Below, piece by piece: positions 22,001-32,016 of a stretch of DNA of 64,000 nt (position 1 is its first letter; each line of letters opens with the position of its first letter). The translations under genes and the position numbers were made by a program. The stretch is from the NCBI GenBank assembly GCA_015680905.1, contig CM027381.1, positions 1,069,501 through 1,133,500 on the forward strand, read 5' to 3'. The DNA comes from Coptis chinensis. Lineage: Eukaryota > Streptophyta > Magnoliopsida > Ranunculales > Ranunculaceae. Under the pieces are notes generated by a model that was given only the letters and a program-made list of their open reading frames with translations, was not told the DNA's origin and made no database searches.

Positions 22001-23890
22001 CAAAGCATCAAAGCGTCAAAGCAAAGCAAGCATCAAAGCGTCAAAGCGTCAAGCATCAAGCATCAAAAGCGTCCAAAGCGTCCAGCAAAGCGTCAAAGCG
22101 TCAAAGCGTCCAAAGCATCAAGCGCATCCAAGCGTCAAGCATCCAAAGCGTCCAGCATCAAAGCATCAAAGCGTCCAAAGCGTCCAAAGCGCATCAAAGC
22201 ATCATCCAAAGCGTCCAAAGCCAAGCATCAAAGCGTCAAAGCATCATCAAGCATCAAGCGTCGTCGCGCGTCAAGCGTCCAAGCGCCCAAGCATCCAAGG
22301 CGTCCAAGCGTCCAGCGTCAAGCGTCAAAGCATCAAAGCGTCAAAGCGTCCAAAGCGTCCAAAGCGTCAGCGCCCAGCGTCAAAGCGTCCAAGCGCCCAA
22401 AGCGTCCAGCGCATCAAGCATCCAGCATCAGCGCGTCAAGCAAAGCATCAAAGCAGCATCCAAAGCATCAAGCATCAAGTCCAGCGTCAAGCAAAGCGTC
22501 AAGCCCAAAGCATCAAAGCGTCAAGCATCCAAGCATCCAAATCATCAAGCATCAAAGCATCCAAGCATCAAAGCGTCCAAAGTCCATCCAAAGCATCAAG
22601 CATCAAAGCATCCAAAGCATCAAAGCATCCAAGTCCAAGCATCAAAGCGTCCAAGCATCAAAGCGTCAAAGCATCCAAAGCATCAAAGCGTCCAAAGCGT
22701 CAAAGCATCAAAGCATCATCGTCAAGCATCAAGCATCCAGCGTCCAAGCATCAAGCATCAAAGCGTCAAAGCGTCAGCATCAAAAGCATCAAGCGTCCAA
22801 GCCAAAGCGTCAAAGCGCGTCCAAAGCATCAAAGCGTCAATCAAGCATCAAAGCATCAAAGCGTCAAAGCATCAAAGCATCCAAAGCAAGCGCCCAAAGC
22901 ATCAAAGCGTCCAAAGCATCCAAGTCAAGCGTCCAAGCATCAAAAAGCATCAAAGCGTCAAGCGCGTCAAGCATCAAGCGTCGTCCCGTCCAATCATCAA
23001 GCGTCAAAGCCAGCATCAAAGCGTCAAAGCAAAGCATCCAAGCATCAAAGCATCAAGCATCAAAGCGTCCAGCAAAGCAAAGCATCAAAGCGTCAAGCAT
23101 CAGCAAGCGTCCAAGTCCAGCCAGCGTGACCGCCCAAGCATCAAAGCGTCAAGCGTCAAAGCGTCAAAGTACCAAAGCGCCAAAGCCCCCAGCGTCCATG
23201 CGTCAAAGCGTCCAAGCATCAAAGTCGTCAAAGCGTCAAGCGTCAGCATCAAAGCGTCAAGCGTCCAAGCGTCCATCCAAAGCAGCGTCCAAGCATCCAA
23301 GGCGTCCAAAGTCCGTCCATCAGCGTCAAAGCGCATGCGTCATGCCAAGCGTCCAAGCTTCAACCATCAAGCCCGCGTCAAGCGTCAAGTCAAGGTATCC
23401 ACGCCCGCGTCAAGCGTCCGCGTCAACCGTCAAAGCCAAAGTACCCAGCCCATGCCAAGCGTCGGCGTCAAGCGTCGTAAAGCGCCAAAGGCGTCTCGTC
23501 CAAGCACCAAAGCACTCAAGCATTCCATGGCGTCAAATGCTCAAAGCGTTCGCGATCAGCTATCCAAGCACCCAAGGCACATGCGTCAAAGCGCCAGCGC
23601 CGCCAAAGCCCATACCCCAACCGTCTAAGGTCCACCCACCCATCATGCACAAGCATCAAAGCGTCAACCCGATATCCGCCCGTCAAGTGTCAGCGGTTGC
23701 CTCGATATCACTCGATGTTGCGCCAGCCAAGCGTCGGCGTCGGCGTTCAAGCAAAGCTCAAAGCATTCGCCCAAGCATCCAAGCGTCCAAGCGCCCAAAT
23801 GCTCAAGCGTTCACGTCCAACTATCCAAGCGCCCAAATGCTCAAGCGTTCACGTCCAACTATCCAAGCACCCAAGGCACATGCCTAAGCG
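19100..23890. repeat. 4.8-kb array of 6-8 bp units (AAAGCGTC / AAAGCATC family)
   Basis: Nearly every base belongs to a variant of (A/C)AAGC(G/A)TC, sometimes shortened to AGCGTC or AAGCATC, giving several hundred units. The unit contains no TAA, TAG or TGA on the plus strand, so all three plus frames stay open over more than 4 kb (ORFs of about 1,615, 1,452 and 1,335 codons), coding only for S, K, A, Q, R, H, V, I and P. Openness in all three frames is a property of the word, not evidence of a protein. Units become more diverged after about 23300, and a 38-bp segment is tandemly duplicated at 23795-23875. The position beside a 25S rRNA end suggests intergenic-spacer subrepeats of rDNA. Confidence 0.85.
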
Positions 23891-23989
23891 CCCGCGCCCA
23901 AGGCGCCCATGCCCAACCGTCCAAGGCACCCACCCTCATGCACAAGCATCCACGTCCAACCGATATCTAAGCATACAAGTGTCAAAGCG

Positions 23990-24100
23990 GTTGCCACCAC
24001 TTTCGGTGTTGCCGCCATGGCGGCGACCACCACCACCGGCGGCGGCCACTACCTGCAGGACCTCAGATTTTTAAACTTGGGTTGGGAAATGTGGAATTGG
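23990..24100 (-). repeat. Right copy of the junction repeat (spacer next to 25S 3' end)
   Basis: Direct-repeat partner of 18655-18800. It contains a GC-rich CCACCACCACCGGCGGCGGCC block and joins the 25S rRNA complement without a gap. In rDNA order this would be the first part of the intergenic spacer after 25S. Confidence 0.6.
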
Positions 24101-24600
24101 GGAGGGACGAATCGATGCGACATGGGGCTGAATCTCAGTGGATCGTGGCAGCAAGGCCACTCTGCCACTTACAATACCCGTCGGCGTATTTAAATTAGAT
24201 GCGCAAAGGATTCAATCCGCCTTTCGGTGGAAATTGTACTTCAAAGTGACCGCGGCTCATCGGCCGGGGGGGCTCGCTCGACGCGATGCCTTTGGGGGGG
24301 GGGGGAGGACCCCTGCTGCCAGTCGGCAAATCGGCGGCGGACCGGATCGCGCATCTCAGCTGGATTGACTTAGAGCGCGTTGGTCATAATCACGCACCGC
24401 GGTAACCCGGCGCCAGCGGCTTTTCAACCAAAGCGATGACCGATTATTGTGTGAATCAGCGGTTCCTCTCGTACTAGGTTGAATTACTATCGGCGATGCA
24501 TCGGTGGGGTAAAACTAACTTTGTCTCCGCGGCGGTCTAAACCCGACTCCGTTCCCCTATTGGTGGGTGAACAATCAACACTTGGTGAATTCGCTTCCTG

Positions 24601-24635
<35 letters not shown>

Positions 24636-24855
24636 AGCGTCGCTATGAGCGGCAGCTGCCACAAGCCCGGTTATCCTGTGGTAACTTTTTCGACACCTCT
24701 GGCTTCAAATTCGAAGGTCTAAAGGATCGATAGGCCGCGCTTTCCGGTTCGTATTACGTCTTTGGAAATCGAGAATCAAAGCGAGCTTTTACCCTTTTGT
24801 TCCCCGCGATTTTCTGTTCTCGTTGAGCTCAATCTTAGGACACTGCGTTATCTTT
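24101..24855 (-). rRNA. Partial, diverged 25S rRNA (3' part)
   Basis: The complement of plant 25S rRNA is recognisable over about 750 bp, starting at the 3' end: GATCGTGGCAGCAAGGCCAC, then CTTTTCAACCAA, GGTTCCTCTCGTACTAGG, CTATTGGTGGGTGAACAATC, ATAGGAAGAGCCGACATCG, GGTCTAAAGGATCGATAGG and GAGCTTTTACCCTTTTGTTCC. rRNA similarity stops near TTATCTTTTAA. Highly conserved stretches carry many small insertions, deletions and substitutions, so it is a degenerate pseudogene copy or a poorly polished sequence. 18S, 5.8S and most of 25S are absent. Confidence 0.85.
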
Positions 24856-25233
24856 TAATTTTGTCGATCTGCATCACAGGTCGAGAGTATCCTTAGGAGA
24901 TGGCTTTTGTGGGCCCGATGGCGACCTCCGACATAGTTATACACTGCCAGCTATGGATCTGGCGAAAATTCGCCCGACCTTTGCTCTGCGGACTAATGCA
25001 CCTCGGATGAGGGTAGATCCTGGACTTCGCGAATAACCTGTCATTCAACAAACAATAGCTAAATGCTGGTGTGGGACCTTTCTAGCTTTGAGTGCAGCTC
25101 ATGGAAGTGTGTGCCTTTGGATGTATTAATATAATAGAACATCCATGTTTGACTCATCTGATCTTAGGAGAGTGGGCCGCGAGTCCACGATTGCAAGACA
25201 TGGTCGCTTGGTAAGGCGGTCGTCGACCAGCAC
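24856..25233. other. Unassigned junction between rRNA fragment and gypsy element
   Basis: I see neither rRNA similarity nor a clear integrase domain in any frame. It occupies the place where integrase of the minus-strand gypsy element should lie, so it may be its decayed remnant or an unrelated filler. Confidence 0.3.
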
Positions 25234-26093
25234 CTAATGGTCGATTGTCTGGGGGCATAGTGGGTTAATGCAGGTTATTTCTAGGTATGCTAAGCTATCT
25301 GCGTGATGGTTCGTCCGCGCCAAAAAATAGTGTATCAGCTCTACGCTAAAAGAGAAGCGGATCATTAACAACTTGAAGGTGCTTGGAAAGGTTACCTTCC
25401 CATTTGGTGAATGTACTCTTTGGGCACAGTGACCCGGTTCGCGAGTTACTAAAGATTTGGATCTCCACACAGAAATTTGGATTGCCCTTAGATTCCGATT
25501 ATTAATGGTCTTCGTGCTCCCGTTAAGTTATTGGGATTCGCGAAGTCGATGGAATTTGCACACCTCTACCATAGTTCCCTCGGGGGGATACTAAAGCCCG
25601 ATTCGATACCCAGCCGCCGTAGGGGTTGTTGGAACCATCGTAGGGGACTAGGCGTTTTATGTTAAGCTTTGTGGGTCGCGACCTCGTTTTCTGTTTTCCC
25701 GATTAAGAGTTAGGTTTGGAAAATCTGCTAGGAAATCTGCGGCGACTTGACCGCATACGCGGCGTCGCGGGGGGCCGAAGTCCATGTGGTGATTACTTCA
25801 TGATTCTTCTGCCATATTGCCATCCTAGTGGTCTTATTTTTCTTTGTGAAGGATCCTCTTCAGGGAGATCGCTAAGTACTTTGATAGGATGGGCTTGAAA
25901 GTAAAGGTCTGAATTTTTCTTGCGAGTATAACAAAGCAAGGGCTGCTCTCTCTATGTAGGGAGTAATTCCTCTCTTTGGAGTGAGTGTCTTACTTGTGAA
26001 GTAGATCGGCTTTTCTGAATTGTGTTCCTCTTTGAATAGGACCGAACCGATGAAATCGATCTTGCCATATAAAGCCCCGAGTTTCTCCGTCAC
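25234..26093 (-). pseudogene. RNase H region of a Tat-like Ty3/gypsy element (broken)
   Basis: Minus strand 26093-25872 reads KPIYFTSKTLTPKRGITPY and IERAALALLYSQEKFRP, the RNase H domain that follows reverse transcriptase in gypsy Pol. Further on, 25470-25234 reads HYFLARTNHHADSLAYL, which resembles the C-terminal part of a second RNase H domain, as carried by Tat/Ogre lineages. RNase H removes the RNA strand during replication of the element. Stops and frameshifts interrupt both. Integrase and the 3' LTR are not found to the left. Confidence 0.6.
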
Positions 26094-26249
26094 GTAGAAC
26101 TTAGTTAAAGGCGGGGGGTGTTGTCGGTGTTATTCGCTTAAGAGTGGAGAATGCTTGGTGGCATTGATGGTTCCATGAAAACTGCTTTCGCCTTTATTTA
26201 GTATCTGTAGAGCGATTGACATTTTGTCGATGCTCTCGATATGAATTGG

Positions 26250-26930
26250 TTGAGTCAGTGACCATACACGACAACTTTTATCTGTTTCTTTGTTTTGGGT
26301 TGGGCATGTCGAGGCGGCCAATTTGGTCTGGATTTGCCCGATACCACCATTGCGAGACGATAACCGAAATTTTTCGAGGGCGGCTCCAAAAGGCACTTTC
26401 TGGGTTCGGCTTCATTCGGGTTAGGTAAATAATCACGGAGAGCGGCTTGCTCGGAGGTGGTGAAGGTGGTCGCTGCTTTCTTGCTTTTGACAACCATATC
26501 GTCGATGTAGACCTCCATGGTATCTCTAACATGTCTGGAACATGTCGGTTACAAGTCGTTGATATGTAAGCCCTCTTTTTTCGAGCGGGGGAACATTGTA
26601 ACAATAAATTCCTTGCTCGGTGATGAATGAGGTCTTCTCGATCTTCTTCAGACCGTGGTATTTGGTTGTACCCTATATGCATTCATGAATGAAAGCGGCT
26701 GCGTGCCCACAAGAAGTTTGGTTGACTAGTTGTCGATTCCGGGTAGTGGGAAGCTGTCTTTTAGGTTTCTTGGTTGGCGTTGGTGAAGTCGGCGCCAAGC
26801 GAATTTGTACCATTCTTTTTAAGACTGCCACTATGTTTGCGACCCACTCACGGGTGTCGACCTTCGGATGAAACCTACTTGTTTGAGTTTATCTACCTCG
26901 TTGTTGGCTGCTTTTTGAAAGCGTAAAGAC
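26250..26930 (-). pseudogene. Reverse transcriptase of the Tat-like gypsy element (broken)
   Basis: Reading right to left: EVDKLKQVGFIRR, then KDSFPLPGIDN, PLSFMNAY, and the catalytic-site block MEVYIDDMVVKSKKA (26518 leftward), which contains the IDD form of the xDD motif, then a frameshifted equivalent of the downstream palm region with VVS and ANPDQI. Frameshifts split it into several short ORFs. Synthesis of element cDNA would be its role in an intact copy. Confidence 0.75.
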
Positions 26931-27639
26931 AATCTTCTTCGATGGTTGTCGAGTGGTTTTGGCACCGGGGTTGGCGTTTAACCGGTGGCATGCAATGCTA
27001 GGGTCTATACGAACGCGTCGATATATGATAGCGAACACATCTTTATTCATGGACAGAAAATTTACAAGATGAGCCTTAAGTGTGGGGTCGAGGTTAGCCC
27101 GACATAAGAGCCCGGTTTAGGGTGTCTTTAGGTTCCCAATTCGCTTCTTCACTTGCTTTTAAGGTGGGTGTTTGGTTTTCGCGCGTTAAGAGTGCTCTAC
27201 GGAGGATTGCACTTTGCCGATCTTGGGCTGGTCTGATGGCTTTGGAATAAGCCGTGGGAGAGGAGATGGGCGTCTTACGTAGTTCACGACTGATTTGATA
27301 AGTGGCACCATTGCCGTGACAATGGCCAGAATGGTTTCTGCAACTCCGGTTGTTGTATGAGAGCTGGTAGTCGCGACCTCGAGACTTTGTTTTTGCCTCG
27401 CGGCGTTCTCAATTGGGACCTCAAGAGGATTTGCAATCGGGTACGACAACCTGCCTTAGTAGCGGTCGGGATCCGGGCTGGTGAGAGTTCTTGTTGGAGC
27501 CCCGGCGTTACGTTTTGAATTGCGTAGCTCTTTCCTCGACCACTAAGTCTTTGGCCATCGTGTAGGCGGTGGGTTAAGTTGGCGGTGATGGGAGGTTCGG
27601 CGATCTTGTTTTGCTGCGATGACTGATTGCAATGATGGG

Positions 27640-28130
27640 CCTCGGTGGTTGCTTGAAGCTCCATCATTCCGTTAAGCCCAAAAGCGGACACTTGGTGCAA
27701 AGTGGGCCGGTTTTACTGCATTTGATGGATCCACCGCCGTCCTAGAATGGCGTTGTAGGGCGGACTTGGTATCTAGAATACTGAAATCGCGTGGAAGCTG
27801 ACCTTGTCTTCGGGGAGCCCACGAGGGGGGAGTATGATGTCTCCTATTGGATCGCCACGAGCCGTTGAATCCGAAGAGTGCGATGGGGTCTATGAAGAAG
27901 AACCCGACTTTGGCGAGGTTCATCTCTTGGATGCGTGTGGTAGAACAAAATATCCCGCGGGGGGCTGCGGGGATCGATCAAAACTTCGCTTGGCCCAGTC
28001 CGGTCCATGATTTTGATGTGGACCCGCGAGTGCGTCGTTGTCGCGGGGAGGCGGACCTTTGTTGAGTCGGCCTGCGAGAAAATGATGTCTCACGTTCTCG
28101 TCACGAAGCTGCGTGGCGGGGGGCGGCTTG
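27640..28130 (-). pseudogene. Aspartic protease region of the Tat-like gypsy element (broken)
   Basis: The minus strand shows DNDALAG at about 28050, with HQNHG as the shifted equivalent of a KI strand. About 110 bases on is LFGFNGS, and then SILDTKSALQRHS, which corresponds to the conserved 'AYNAILGR' end of gypsy protease regions. The catalytic Asp triad itself is not readable in one frame. Position between Gag and RT supports the call. Confidence 0.5.
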
Positions 28131-28739
28131 TGAAGAAAAAGTTGTACCACTTCATGGAGGCACCGGCGTGCCTTCTTTTCTCGCGAACTTCGAGGCGGAA
28201 TCATCACGGAGTGTGATCATGTGGATGGTTACGTCATGCTCGCGACCTCTTTGATGTTTGGCGCGATCTTGATGGGAGCATTCTGGGGGATCCGTCCTAC
28301 GCTGTGAGGGATGACTTTGGGACCGCGGATGTCGCTCCGTCGAGGTGGGGACACTTCCATTATCCAGCGGGCCATGAGGCTTGTGGGCGAATTAAGCCGT
28401 CGAATTATATTGGTGTCTTGCTTGATGTGCCGAACTGCGACCCCAGTCTTGCAAATAATGCTTGAGCCCCGGCCACCGCGTCGGTCTCATGGCATCCGGA
28501 TGCGATGGAGCGATAGAGGCTGGTCGGGCGATCTGGTACGCTATCTCCGGTCGGTAGAAGGCACTTCGCTTGATCTTTTCTAGTATGTAACTATGAGATC
28601 ACGGTGAGCCTTGGTAATTTCGGTCATTAAGCTTGGTTTGGGTTTGGAGGGTTGTCCTTGTTGTCGGCGATGCTTTTTAGAGGATGATGTTACCTCGTAA
28701 ACCTCTCCTTCTTCGTTTCTTCTTCTTCTTGGTTACGCT

Positions 28740-29460
28740 TTTTAGACCTCTTTGCGGCTTGATGTATTTATCAACTTCGGGCGTCTACCGGTACGACTAA
28801 GCGTTCGGCTGGTCTTCGGGGGCCGATCACGGTTAGGTCGGTATTCTGCGGGTCTTGTGGCAGGTTGTGAAAGCCAGCGTGGCAAATGACTCTTTGAGGC
28901 CGCTTTCCATGTCCAAGAGTTCGTTTTGAACCGAAGCTTAGGAAGGGTAGCTATGTTTCCTCCTTGCCAGAAGCGGTGGAAGAGTGAATTGAGATGACCC
29001 ATACTTCGTCATTTGTGGGCGTCTTGGCTTATGCGAGCAGTCGGTGGTATTGTTCCCGAAGCTTTTATGGAGTCTGCCTCGAGGGAGAAGAACCAATCAG
29101 TGGGCCATCCTTTAGGCCTTCGCGGAAATAGTCTGCGATGGAGATGGTCGAACTTCGAGTCTTGCTGTAGAGGGCAAGACTTTGAACATATCGTGCTATA
29201 TACTGGCCTTGGCATGTGCGGTCGTCGTACATCCGGGAACGTGGTTGGACAAAGTCACGGAGGAGAGACTTTGTGCACTATTTCGGCGACAAATGGAGAT
29301 CTTGCGGTAGGTTTTCAACATCTTTTGCACTATCTGGGTGGAATCTTTCTTTTCCGCGTTTTTGTCGAGCCTTTGGTTCAGCTCGGTGATCTGTTGGCTG
29401 AAGTTGATGACGTCGTCCTCTGCGGTGACTCCTAGTGGGTTACGTGTCCACATTACCTGC
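28740..29460 (-). pseudogene. Gag of the Tat-like gypsy element (broken)
   Basis: Minus strand 29215-29009 contains GWPTDWFFSLEADSI, the diagnostic centre of the plant retrotransposon gag domain (usually A..WF.SL...SI). Upstream at 29453-29196 is a more polar stretch that may be the Gag N-terminus. There are several frameshifts. The intervening 28130-28740 appears to be the Gag C-terminal or spacer region and has no clear domain. Confidence 0.5.
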
Positions 29461-29469
29461 GCGGAGTGT

Positions 29470-30020
29470 GATGTTTTTCTTACTGAGCTCAGCTATTTGC
29501 TTGTTCACTACCCTAGTTGGCTGCTAAAAGGTGGAGTTGAGCCGAGGCTTGCCATGCCGTGGGCTTGAGAGTTTTGGTTATAGATTTTTTTTTTTTGGAA
29601 ATGGTGCGGTTTCTCAAATGTCGAGACCCGCGAGGCGCAGTTGATGTAAAGGTGTGATATGGTTTTCCGCACAAAAGCGATCTACGGGGGAATAGATTAT
29701 TAGATGAGACCGAGTTCGACTTGAGAGCGAACTGCCTACGTATCTTACTCTGGGTTGTCTGGGGGAGAGTAGAATCAGGTCTGGCGTAGTTCATAGGAGA
29801 GGTATTTATAGAGATTGAGAGTGTATCCTTGCTCTCCGCGTGTAAAGGATGTCCTAAATGAGGGGTGGAGATTAGGATAGCGCGAAGAATGTTCTCATAG
29901 GAGTCTGCTGTAATGATGTGGAAGCGGTCAGTACAAGTAACTAGCGGCGTGACCGATGGCTTATGGTCAAGATATGTACCCGCACCGCTTTAGTCATGAT
30001 TGCTTATGGATAGGGGTGCG
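29470..30020 (-). mobile_element. Probable 5' LTR and leader of the Tat-like element
   Basis: On the minus strand a TATA box TATAAATA (29803-29810) is followed by a short transcribed-looking stretch and a leader with CCCCCGTAGATC. This fits U3-R-U5 plus leader upstream of Gag. I cannot define the LTR ends because the 3' LTR is missing from the window. Confidence 0.4.
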
Positions 30021-30734
30021 TGTCACTTCCTAGCATAGTTAAGCATGATATTGCGATCGTATGTAGCGTTCTCTTGGCTCATGGATGCGACTGTATCCAT
30101 AGGCCCGATGTGTTATTTCCACCATGTTAAAAAGCGTCTTTGGATAGAGAATATCACTCCCTATGAATGGTCGCAAAGAGAAAATAAAGAATTGGTCCTT
30201 TTGTGCTTGCTTAGGGATAGTGGAAGCTTGTCAATTCCTCCCAACTTACACACCCATCACTCATCTACTACTCATTGTTGCCGTCCATGTTGAAATTTTG
30301 TTGGTGCTTGCTGTTAAAACTTTTCACCACCAATTCTAATTCCAAGAAACTTGGTGATACCATCAAATTCTTGTGAAGAAGCTAGAACTAAACAGCTCAG
30401 TTTGGTTTTAAAATTGAACCATAACTTCGGTCGATCAAGCAAGTAGTCAATACCGGCTTTATCCGTTGAGCATGCACCCATTTTTAATATCTCACCAATA
30501 ATCGGTATTGGGTTCTTCAATTGGTGAGGCCCAGTTCAAATTCGATGCTTTGACCGGGCGGTTCCGGGCGTTGTCAAAATTTTTTGATTGACAAAAGAGT
30601 GATGAGTCATTACTTGACAGGAGAGTCTAGGGTCCTTCAAATGGTAATGCAATTCCGGATTTAATAATCAACAAAGGATGCAGTTCTAGGTTTGCTACTT
30701 GATATAACCGTTCCGACCTTGGACTTCCCATAGA
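30021..30734. other. Anonymous region with one unassigned minus-strand ORF
   Basis: 30520-30314 (minus) encodes 68 residues, MKNPIPIIGEILKMGACSTD and onward, ending at TAA. The amino-acid composition is protein-like, but I do not recognise it and see no start context or partner exon. It could be a host-gene 3' exon. The rest is anonymous. Confidence 0.3.
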
Positions 30735-31317
30735 GGAAGTTGAAACTAACTAGCAAGGAAGTTGAAATTCTGAACGTGGACTCGTGGAGTTCCAGACTAG
30801 CTAGGAAGTGGAGTTTCGAATCGTGGAGTTCCTAACTAGCTAGGAAGTGGAGTTCCGAACTTGGACAAGTTCCGAACATGGAGTTCCTGACTAGCTAGGA
30901 AGTGGAGTTCCGAACTTAGACAAGTTCCGAACGTGGAGTTCCAGATTAGCTAGGAAGTAGAGTTTCGGACGTGGAGTTCCTAACTAGCTAGGAAGTGGAG
31001 TTTGAACTTGGACAAGTTCTCGAGCGTGAAGTTCCGGAACTAGCTAGGAAGTAGACTAGCTAGGAAGTGGAGTTTCGAATCGTGGAGTTCCTAACTAGCT
31101 AGGAAGTGGAGTTCCGAACTTGGACAAGTTCCGAACGTGGAGTTCCTGACTAGCTAGGAAGTGGAGTTCCGAACTTAGACAAGTTCCGAACGTGGAGTTC
31201 CAGATTAGCTAGGTAGTAGAGTTTCGGACATGGAGTTCCTAACTAGCTAGGAAGTGGAGTTTCGAACTTGGACAAGTTCTGAACATGAAGTTCCAGACTA
31301 GCTAGGAAGTGGTGTTC
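30735..31317 (+). repeat. Tandem array of 38-55 bp units (copy 1)
   Basis: Units contain CTAGCTAGGAAGTGGAGTTC, then optionally CGAACTTGGACAAGTTC, then CGAACGTGGAGTTCC. Long (about 55 bp) and short (about 38 bp) forms alternate. The same array recurs at 49440-49955, with the same downstream flank. Non-coding. Confidence 0.85.
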
Positions 31318-31620
31318 TTTTCTCCTTATTTGCATAAATATGTATACACAGATGCCCCACTTTTCTCTCAGACGACGGTTGCACATTCGACCGTTGAGGA
31401 AAAATGACAAAGTGTCGAATTATATTTTATACAAATTCGTATTTCGAATCTTAGAAAAACAAGGTTTTGTAGGAAAATAGGGTTTGCCCTTGTGTCAATT
31501 CCTGTAAATATCTTTAGTTTTGTTAATAAATAAGACTTTGTAGGAACGTAGGGTGTGCCCCTATATTATTTCCTATAAAGTCCTTAAATGATCTGGTATC
31601 TAATGCATAAACCGACACTT
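31318..31620 (+). repeat. Repeat-family segment downstream of array, copy 1
   Basis: Nearly identical in direct orientation to 49958-50261: it starts TTCTCCTTATTTGCATAAAT and includes CAGATGCCCC and two TTTTGTAGGAAaATrGGGT-type repeats. It is not coding. It gives a reference for dating the two copies. Confidence 0.8.
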
Positions 31621-32016
31621 AGGGTGTGTTTGTTAAATTTTAACTCATGGAAAGGAAAGGAAATAAAATGGGTGGTCCATTATGAAATGGAATGGAAAGG
31701 AAATAATTTTAAATGGTATGTGTTTGGTAAAATTTGGGGAAAGGAATAATCATGTTTGTTTGCAAAAGCTATGGAAAGGAATAATTGTATTGTTGGGTCA
31801 TGGGTGTATTAGTAGTAAGTCCCTATCTATCTATTTCCTTTCCACAAAATTTTCGTGGGTTAGCTAAGGACACAAAAACCTTTTCCATTTGTTTCCATAT
31901 GGAAAAGCCCATTTCCTTTCCATGGGTAAACAAACGCTTTAAAAACTATGGAAAAGGTGGACCACTCTTATTTTCCTTTCCTTTCCATAGTGTTTCCATC
32001 ATAACAAACACACCCT
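31621..32016 (+). mobile_element. MITE with 15-bp TIRs, absent from the paired copy
   Basis: The left terminal inverted repeat is AGGGTGTGTTTGTTA and the right is TAACAAACACACCCT (perfect, 15 bp). Length is 396 bp. The second copy of the surrounding repeat reads ACACTTATAAGC across this site (around 50261) with no insert, so it is an empty-site control. The flanks TTA/TAA resemble PIF/Harbinger (Tourist-like) insertions, but a clean 3-bp duplication cannot be read because one A differs. ORFs at 31682-32018 lie inside and are not genes. Confidence 0.8.

Noticed and set aside
19040..23887. 1,615-codon ORF (and overlapping 1,452- and 1,335-codon ORFs) as a repetitive protein gene
   Set aside because: All three frames are open because the repeat unit contains no stop codon on this strand. 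There is no frame-specific codon pattern, no domain and no plausible N-terminus.
19100..23890. Telomere-like or CRISPR array
   Set aside because: Units of 6-8 bp with no constant spacers exclude CRISPR. The unit does not match TTTAGGG or known variant telomere repeats.
24101..24855. Functional 25S rRNA gene
   Set aside because: Only the 3' part is present, and conserved segments carry many indels.
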